64,000 bases of DNA, from the NCBI RefSeq assembly GCF_004346185.1, contig NZ_SMAI01000005.1, forward strand, positions 62,001 through 126,000, in the 5' to 3' direction. Source of the stretch: Aquabacter spiritensis (GTDB taxonomy: Bacteria > Pseudomonadota > Alphaproteobacteria > Rhizobiales > Xanthobacteraceae). The notes under the pieces were generated by a model, which had not been told where the DNA came from, did not search any database, and was given only the letters and a program-made list of their open reading frames with translations. Made by a program: the position numbers and the translations under genes. This document shows, piece by piece, positions 58,464 through 64,000 of the stretch (positions within the stretch are counted from its first letter, which is position 1; every line of letters begins with the position of its first letter).

Positions 58464-58731
58464 GGGACTGTTCCGGATAAAAAGACGAAATGGCGTGCGT
58501 CAGCGGGCCCGGCCGAACCTGTCGACCGGGCGGCGAATTCGCAGCGCCGACGCAGCGGAGCGTCGTCCTTTGATCACCGAAACAGACATGTCATTGAGCC
58601 TAAGCGCCCTGCGGCGCCCCGTCAACGCCGGTGACACATCCTGCGTCCTGACACCGGGTCCGGCAGCGACTTGGCGCAGAGGGCCGCGCGAGATAGACTT
58701 GAGGTGTGCCGGATGTCCGGGAGCACGCAAA

Positions 58732-58914
58732 ATGACCATCGTTCCGCAGGGTCGAAAGTTCGACGCCGCGCCCCATCGGGCGGAGCGTTTGGTGATCGCT
58801 GGCACGGGCCTGGCCGTCCTGCTTCTGGTCGGTGCGACATCCGTGCTCTGGCTGCGCCACGGGACCGCCGTTTTCTTCGATACTCTCGCCGCCGGCTTGG
58901 CAATGTGCTTCTGA
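58732..58914 (+). CDS. 60-aa single-span membrane protein next to SCO1
   Basis: Short protein with a basic N-terminus (MTIVPQGRKFDAAPHRAERL), one membrane helix (LVIAGTGLAVLLLVGATSVLWL) written here only in part (GTGLAVLLLVGATSVLW), and a conserved-looking end (RHGTAVFFDTLAAGLAMCF). I recall similar tails in small proteins of Rhizobiales. It is on the same strand as, and 133 bp ahead of, the SCO1/SenC gene, so a role in copper delivery or respiratory oxidase assembly is possible (inference). Confidence 0.65.
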   Translation: MTIVPQGRKFDAAPHRAERLVIAGTGLAVLLLVGATSVLWLRHGTAVFFDTLAAGLAMCF

Positions 58915-59047
58915 AGCCGGGCGCGCCGAGTGGTGCGGATCAATCCGTCCCGCCCTGTCTTCGTCTTTCAAGCGGGCGCCCGCACTGACGCCCGCTCCGG
59001 TCGCCGCGACCGGCGGTCGCGGCCGATCCCGTTCAGGAACGCTACCC

Positions 59048-59641
59048 ATGTCCTCCCGCGCCAAGATCATCGCTTTGTTCGCCATCTTCGCCTGTGGCGC
59101 GCTGCTCCTCGTCGGGGTCGCGACCGCGCTGCTCCCGGCGCGCCAGACGGCCGCCACGGCGGGTGCGAGCGTGGGCGGTCCTTTCACCCTGGTCGATCAG
59201 GATGGAAAGACCGTGACGGAGGCGGACCTCAAGGGCAGGCCGAGCCTGATCTTCTTCGGCTTTACGCACTGCCCCGACATCTGCCCCACCGCCCTCTTCG
59301 AAATGTCGGAAATCCTGAACGCGCTCGGTCCAGACGCCCAGAAGCTTCAGATCTTCTTCGTCACGGTGGATCCGGAGCGCGACACGCCGGACACCCTCAA
59401 GGCCTATATTTCCTCCTTCCATCCGCAGCTGAAGGCTCTGACCGGCACGCCGCCCGAAGTCGACGCCATCAAGCGGGCGTACCGGGTCTATTCCAAGAAG
59501 GTTCCCCTCGATGCCGGCGGCTACACGATGGACCACACCGCCGTGATCTATCTGATGGACAAATCCGGCGCCTTCCTCGCGCCGTTCAACGCCAAGCAAC
59601 CGCCGGACCAAGCGGCGGTCGAGCTGCGGCGCTATCTGTGA
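59048..59641 (+). CDS. SCO1/SenC family copper chaperone
   Basis: 197-aa membrane-anchored periplasmic thioredoxin-fold protein that delivers copper to the CuA or CuB site of cytochrome oxidase. One N-terminal membrane helix (residues 7-29), the copper-binding CPDIC (Cys75, Cys79) and the third ligand His163 (MDHTAVIYL) are all present; DPERDTP is the family motif. The ATG is preceded by an AGGAACG ribosome site. Its last 56 bp overlap the convergent glycosyltransferase gene. Confidence 0.95.
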   Translation: MSSRAKIIALFAIFACGALLLVGVATALLPARQTAATAGASVGGPFTLVDQDGKTVTEADLKGRPSLIFFGFTHCPDICPTALFEMSEILNALGPDAQKLQIFFVTVDPERDTPDTLKAYISSFHPQLKALTGTPPEVDAIKRAYRVYSKKVPLDAGGYTMDHTAVIYLMDKSGAFLAPFNAKQPPDQAAVELRRYL

Positions 59642-61520
59642 CCGCGGCTCCCTGCTGCACCCGCCGCGGCGAAATCCCATGTTCGGTCTTGTCCCAGCGG
59701 AACGGGTCGACGACGAGATCGATCAGCGCCCGCCATGCAGCCAGGGACTGCAGCAGCCAATAGGCCGGCAGGGTGAGCAAGATCCATCCCTCGGCAAGAC
59801 GGCGCCGGCGATACAGGGCGACCAGCGTGACGGCTGCGGTGGCGCCGTATCCGGCGACGAACGTCGTATAAGAGAGGGCTGCCGCGAGCGCCAGAACGGT
59901 ACTTTCCGCCGGTGCGCCCCATGTCCGCACCCAGAGGTCGCGTGCCAGGACGACGACCGTCAGAGGATGCACCAGCATCGCCGCGAACGGCCCGACGGTG
60001 AGCAGGGCCGCGCCGAGGGTGCGGCGGATGCCGAGCTCGCGCAGGATCCGGCGCGGATTGCGGCCGTGCACCAGCAAGGTCTGCGCCCATCCCTTCATCC
60101 ACCGCGTGCGCTGGCGCAGCCAGGCCCGCAAAGACACCGGCGCCTCCTCCAGCGTGTCGCAGGCGATGACCTCGGTGTCCCAGCCCAGGCGCGCGAGACG
60201 CAATCCGAGATCGGCGTCCTCGGTGACATTGAACGGATCCCAGGCACCGGCCCCCTCCAGGGCGGACCGGCGGAAGTGATTGGACGTCCCGCCGAGCAGG
60301 ATCGGCAGGCGCAGCGCAGCGAGCGCCGGCAGAACGACGTGGAACTGAGCGCTGTATTCCGCCGCGAAATGCCGACTGATCCAGCTGTCCGACGCGTTCT
60401 CCGCCACCAGACGGGCCTGGACGCAGCCGACCTTCGGACCACCGCGCCGGAACGCCTCCAGGGCGGCACGCAGCTGGTTTGGGGCAGGCACGTCCTCCGC
60501 GTCGAAAACCGCCACGAAACTCCCCCGCGCGAACGGAAGCGCCGCATTGAGCGCCTTAGGTTTGGTTCGCGGGCCGAGCGCGGGCGCAACCACGGTCTCG
60601 AAGCAGAGCGGCAAGGCCCGGCGGCGGATGGCCGCGCGGGTCGCGGCGTCGTCCGGCTCCACCACCAGCTTGATGTCGAGCTTCTCCATCGGATAATCGA
60701 GCCCGCACAAGGCGGCCTCGAGGTGGGGCAAGACCGCAGCCTCGCGGTAGAGCGGGACGATGAGCGTATAGACCGGCAGATGGCGGTCCGGAATCACGGC
60801 TTCGCCGACAGGCCCCTCCGGGATGAAACAGGCCGACAGCCGCAGCGCCATGGCCGAAAGGAAGACCAGAGAGACCAGAGCCCCGATCGCGAGGAGCGCC
60901 GGCGCGGGGACGAGCGCGATCACGGCGCCGAGAGATGCGGCGAAGACGGTCAGGGGCCCCACGAGCGCCCTGCCGCGGGCAATTGTTGCGGCCGAGTGGC
61001 GCGGCGTCCGGTCGCGCAGTCCGAATGCAGCCATCCGCGCGAGATAGCCACTCGCCTGCCGGACGAGCCGACCGCGCAGGCGCTCGGGCGTTGTGAGCTC
61101 GACCCGGTGCGCGAGCGCCGGCTCGCGCGCCAGCAGCCGGGCGAGCCGGCGAACCCCTCGGCCACGCGGCGCGAGCACGAAACGCGGGCGCCCGGCGGTC
61201 GCGATGACGAGGCTCTGGGTTCGCAGCACACCGGGGACCAGTTGGTCCGCCACCAGAACCGGCTTCGAGAGATCCGCTATGGCAAGCCCGAGATGGTCAG
61301 CCACAGCCGCGGTCGCCGCATCCTGCGTGACGAATCCGGCATGGATCAGAACCTCGTCGCCGCCGACACCGATATCCTGCGCCCGCCGATAGGCCCAGAG
61401 GAGCGTGGCATCGGCGACACGGCCGCGCAGCGCCGCAAGCTCGACGGGAAGGCCGACCGCCGCCCCGTCGCCGATCGCTCGGCCCGCCGGCTTGCGACGC
61501 AGCCCGGTCTCCCGCACCAT
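59586..61520 (-). CDS. Membrane GT2 glycosyltransferase with GspE-N-like N-terminal domain
   Basis: 644-aa processive-type family 2 glycosyltransferase. Residues 35-160 resemble the GspE/MshE N-terminal fold (FVTQDAATAAVADHLGLAI, PGVLRTQSLVIATA), which in other proteins can bind cyclic di-GMP. Two membrane helices (about 185-230) follow, then the catalytic domain with DAED (340-343), TEDADLG (433-439) and QRTRW (470-474, the QxxRW motif of cellulose and PNAG synthases), and three C-terminal helices. It probably makes a beta-linked exopolysaccharide. ATG 61520 has a perfect AGGAGG ribosome site. Starts 42 bp from the divergent solute-binding protein gene. Confidence 0.9.
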   Translation of the reverse strand: MVRETGLRRKPAGRAIGDGAAVGLPVELAALRGRVADATLLWAYRRAQDIGVGGDEVLIHAGFVTQDAATAAVADHLGLAIADLSKPVLVADQLVPGVLRTQSLVIATAGRPRFVLAPRGRGVRRLARLLAREPALAHRVELTTPERLRGRLVRQASGYLARMAAFGLRDRTPRHSAATIARGRALVGPLTVFAASLGAVIALVPAPALLAIGALVSLVFLSAMALRLSACFIPEGPVGEAVIPDRHLPVYTLIVPLYREAAVLPHLEAALCGLDYPMEKLDIKLVVEPDDAATRAAIRRRALPLCFETVVAPALGPRTKPKALNAALPFARGSFVAVFDAEDVPAPNQLRAALEAFRRGGPKVGCVQARLVAENASDSWISRHFAAEYSAQFHVVLPALAALRLPILLGGTSNHFRRSALEGAGAWDPFNVTEDADLGLRLARLGWDTEVIACDTLEEAPVSLRAWLRQRTRWMKGWAQTLLVHGRNPRRILRELGIRRTLGAALLTVGPFAAMLVHPLTVVVLARDLWVRTWGAPAESTVLALAAALSYTTFVAGYGATAAVTLVALYRRRRLAEGWILLTLPAYWLLQSLAAWRALIDLVVDPFRWDKTEHGISPRRVQQGAAVTDSAAARPPLGPAVAWR

Positions 61521-61562
61521 GCCCCCTCCTGGCGCCCCACTCGGAAAGGTTGAGAGAGTAAG

Positions 61563-62492
61563 ATGAAACCACCAACCTCGCCAGGGTCTCTTCTGCGCGG
61601 CCTGATCACAGGCGCGTGCCTCGCCGTCTCGACGGTCGTCGCGCACGCGCAGAGCGATGGTCCGCCACCCGCTGCGGGTCCAAGATCGCCGCCGGTGCAG
61701 ATGTTTACGTTGCCGCAGGGTCCGGCGGCCGTGGTGCCGAATTTCTGGAACGTCGAGCGGCGCCTGGAGCGACCCGACGCGGCGCAACTCCCCACCACCA
61801 TCCGCTTTCTGACGACCAGCGATTTTCCGCCGTTCAACTATCTCGCGTCGGACGGAGCCCTGCTCGGGTTCAATGTCGATCTGGCGCGCGCAATCTGCGC
61901 CGAACTCGCCGTCACGTGCACCCTGCAGCCGGTCGCCTTCGAGAACCTGCTCGACCAGCTCGACCAGGGGGAAGGCGACGCCATTCTCGCCGGGCTCGCC
62001 TCTTCGCCGGCCATGCGCCAGCGCGTCGACTTCACCGAACGTTATCTCGGGACGCCGGCCCGGTTCGCCGCCCGCAAGGGGCTCCCGCCGACAGCGCCGA
62101 CGCCCGAGAGCGTCGCCGATAAGAAGGTGGCCGTCGTGAGCGGCACCGCGCACGAGGCCTATCTTCGGGCATTCTTCAACGAAGCGGCGATCCGCACGTT
62201 TCCCAATGCCGCCGCGGCGCGCGACGCCTTGCGCATCGGCGAGGTCGATCTTTTGTTCGGCGATGGGATCGGCCTCGCCCTCTGGCTCAACGGAACATCG
62301 TCCGAGTCGTGCTGCGGCTTCGTCGGCGGCCCCTTCACCGAGAACCGCTATTTCGGCGACGGCCTCGCCGTGGCGGTAAAGCCGGGCGGCGACCTTCTGC
62401 GCCAGGCAATCGACTATGCCCTTCAGCGGATCTGGGAGAAGGGGGTCTTCGCCGACCTCTATCTGCGCTGGTTTCCAGTGGGGTTCTACTGA
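61563..62492 (+). CDS. Family 3 extracellular solute-binding protein
   Basis: 309-aa periplasmic binding protein of the amino-acid (SBP_bac_3) type. Signal peptide at residues 1-30 (GLITGACLAVSTVVAHAQS), then a Pro-rich spacer (about 31-75) before IRFLTTSDFPPFNYLASDGALLGFNVDLA (core TTSDFPPFNYL), VTCTLQPVAFENLLDQL and DAILAGLASSPAMRQRVDFT (core RQRVDFT). No ABC permease is adjacent, so it may be an orphan receptor or serve a remote transporter. Divergent from the GT2 gene. Confidence 0.9.
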   Translation: MKPPTSPGSLLRGLITGACLAVSTVVAHAQSDGPPPAAGPRSPPVQMFTLPQGPAAVVPNFWNVERRLERPDAAQLPTTIRFLTTSDFPPFNYLASDGALLGFNVDLARAICAELAVTCTLQPVAFENLLDQLDQGEGDAILAGLASSPAMRQRVDFTERYLGTPARFAARKGLPPTAPTPESVADKKVAVVSGTAHEAYLRAFFNEAAIRTFPNAAAARDALRIGEVDLLFGDGIGLALWLNGTSSESCCGFVGGPFTENRYFGDGLAVAVKPGGDLLRQAIDYALQRIWEKGVFADLYLRWFPVGFY

Positions 62493-62600
62493 TCGCACGA
62501 TAAGGGGCGGGTCGGGCGAGCGTCGCATTCCGCTTCCCTCCCGCGAGATCCCGCTCTAGTTTCCGCGCCTTCCCGCAATGCGCGCCCCTGGAGAGACACG

Positions 62601-64000
62601 ATGACGCTGGCGCCCGCCCCCACCGCGGATCACGCGCAAGACCCGAGCCGAGATCTGGCCCAAACGCTGCGCACGGTCGCCGAGACCGCCGGCGCCTGGC
62701 CTTTCGAGGAGGCGCGCAAGATCGTCGACCGGCTGAAGCGGCGGCCCAAGGAAGAGGTGCTGTTCGAGACCGGCTACGGGCCTTCCGGCCTGCCGCATAT
62801 CGGCACGTTCGGCGAAGTGGCGCGCACCACCATGGTCCGCCACGCCTTCCGGGTGCTCACGGAAGACAAGGTGAAGACCCGCCTCCTGTGCTTTTCCGAC
62901 GACATGGACGGCATGCGCAAGATCCCGGACAACGTGCCGGACCGCGCCGCTTTGGCGCCGTATCTCCAGATGCCCCTGACGTCGGTGCCCAATCCCTTCG
63001 GCGGCGGCTTTGCCAGCTTCGGCGACCACAACAACGCCATGCTGCGGCGGTTTCTCGACACGTTCGGCTTCGACTACGAATTCGCCAGCGCCACGGACTA
63101 TTACAAGTCCGGCAAGCTCGATGCGATCCTGCGGCGCGCGGCGGAGTGCTATGACGCGATCATGGCGGTGATGCTGCCGACCCTGGGCGAGGAACGGCAG
63201 GCGACCTACAGCCCGTTTCTGCCGATTTCGCCGACCAGCGGACGGATTCTCTACGTCCCCCTGAAGGCGGTGGACGCGGCGGCGGGCACCATCACCTTCA
63301 CCGACGAGGACGGGATCGACAAGACCGTGCCAGTCACCGGCGGGGCGGTGAAGCTGCAATGGAAGCCGGACTTCGGCGCGCGCTGGGCCGCACTCGGCGT
63401 GGATTTCGAGATGTTCGGCAAGGATCACCAGACGAATGCGCCGATCTATGACCGGATCTGCGAAATTCTCGGCGCTGAACCGCCGGAGCACTATGTTTAC
63501 GAACTCTTCCTGGATGAGAACGGCCAGAAGATTTCGAAGTCGAAGGGCAACGGACTCACCATCGACGAATGGCTGACCTATGCCAGCCCGGAGAGCCTCG
63601 CGCTGTACATGTTCCAGTCGCCCCGCTCGGCGAAGAAGCTGCATTTCGACGTCATCCCGAAGGCGGTGGACGAGTATTTCAATTTCCTTGCCCGCTATCC
63701 CGCCCAGGATTGGAAGACGCGCTTCGGCAATCCGGTCTGGCACATTCATTCCGGCACCCCGCCGCAGGTGGAGATGCCGGTCTCCTTCACCATGCTGCTG
63801 AACCTCGCCTCCGCCTCGAACGCGGCGGATGCCGACGTGCTGTGGGGGTTCCTGCGCCGCCACGTTCCCGGCGTGTCGCCGGCCACCCATCCCAAGCTCG
63901 CCGAGCTGGTCGGTTATGCGGTCAAGTACTTCAAGGACTTCGTCGAGCCCGCCAAGCGCTTCCGGGGGCCGGACGCGACCGAGCGGGGTGCCCTCGAAGC
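62601..64000 (+). CDS. lysK: Lysine-tRNA ligase, class I (3' partial)
   Basis: Class I lysyl-tRNA synthetase, the archaeal-type enzyme that replaces class II LysRS in many alphaproteobacteria. The window includes 466 codons and the gene continues past the right edge. [15 protein letters not shown] contains the HIGH-type motif (HIGT) and ISKSKGNG the KMSKS motif. SDDMDGMRK and FGKDH are typical of the active site. ATG 62601 has a GGAGAG ribosome site, and the protein starts with a short unconserved stretch before [20 protein letters not shown] (core AWPFEEA). Confidence 0.97.
   Translation, partial: MTLAPAPTADHAQDPSRDLAQTLRTVAETAGAWPFEEARKIVDRLKRRPKEEVLFETGYGPSGLPHIGTFGEVARTTMVRHAFRVLTEDKVKTRLLCFSDDMDGMRKIPDNVPDRAALAPYLQMPLTSVPNPFGGGFASFGDHNNAMLRRFLDTFGFDYEFASATDYYKSGKLDAILRRAAECYDAIMAVMLPTLGEERQATYSPFLPISPTSGRILYVPLKAVDAAAGTITFTDEDGIDKTVPVTGGAVKLQWKPDFGARWAALGVDFEMFGKDHQTNAPIYDRICEILGAEPPEHYVYELFLDENGQKISKSKGNGLTIDEWLTYASPESLALYMFQSPRSAKKLHFDVIPKAVDEYFNFLARYPAQDWKTRFGNPVWHIHSGTPPQVEMPVSFTMLLNLASASNAADADVLWGFLRRHVPGVSPATHPKLAELVGYAVKYFKDFVEPAKRFRGPDATERGALE

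Overview
The window is GC-rich (about two thirds G+C by eye), densely coding chromosomal DNA with short intergenic gaps and many 4-8 bp gene overlaps. Several features point to an alphaproteobacterium, most likely of the order Hyphomicrobiales (Rhizobiales): the dsbE-yciB pair, a PhaAB-type Mrp antiporter operon with fused A and B subunits, a class I lysyl-tRNA synthetase, zinc-less GluQRS and many Liv-type and taurine-type ABC transporters. I cannot name a genus. I found no rRNA or tRNA gene, insertion sequence, prophage or CRISPR array. The window edges cut dsbE (5' end missing) and lysK (3' end missing).

Layout. 1-7295 is housekeeping: cytochrome c biogenesis thioredoxin, YciB, MtgA, a short-chain polyprenyl synthase, a Tat-exported FAD oxidase, a dihydroorotase-like enzyme, YgfZ and 3-methyladenine glycosylase I. 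7381-13053 (+) is a surface-glycan block: an unrecognised 370-aa protein, an FkbM methyltransferase, a GT4 glycosyltransferase, a lone ABC-2 export permease and the heptose epimerase HldD.

13072-34988 is about 22 kb of uninterrupted minus-strand genes and is the most unusual part of the window. Read 5' to 3' it starts with a Liv-type transporter (binding protein, AraC regulator, LivH, LivM, LivG) whose LivF ATPase is fused to a Tm-1-like (UPF0261) ATP-binding domain, followed by the matching TIM-barrel (PEP-hydrolase-like) protein. After a hairpin come a 975-aa flotillin/SPFH protein with 27 exact 11-residue repeats, two tandem SRPBCC proteins, and a coxMSLDE-like molybdenum hydroxylase set whose large subunit is split into two polypeptides with a proline-rich tail. 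It ends with three hydrolases: an amidohydrolase, a metallo-beta-lactamase-fold lactonase, and an SMP-30 lactonase fused to an isochorismatase-like domain with Ser at the usual Cys position. My inference is an uptake, Mo-dependent hydroxylation and hydrolytic ring or amide opening pathway for an unknown small organic compound.

35462-41332 (-) is a second catabolic operon: a 3-hydroxyisobutyrate dehydrogenase-like enzyme, an MmgE/PrpD protein, a taurine/nitrate-type ABC transporter and a GntR regulator. A metallo-beta-lactamase-fold enzyme is transcribed divergently from it, and the shared intergenic region holds a 28-nt perfect palindrome and two other symmetric elements. 42541-45948 carries an MFS permease, a lytic transglycosylase and a PNPOx-like protein. 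46164-52045 is the complete phaAB-C-D-E-F-G cation/proton antiporter operon. 52046-52757 looks like a degraded junction. The remainder holds an SDR-SPW-VKOR-like fusion, a HhH-GPD DNA glycosylase, GluQRS, an auxin-efflux-type carrier, a small ACT-like protein, a 60-aa membrane protein next to SCO1/SenC, a membrane GT2 glycosyltransferase with a GspE-N-like front end, a family 3 solute-binding protein and lysK.
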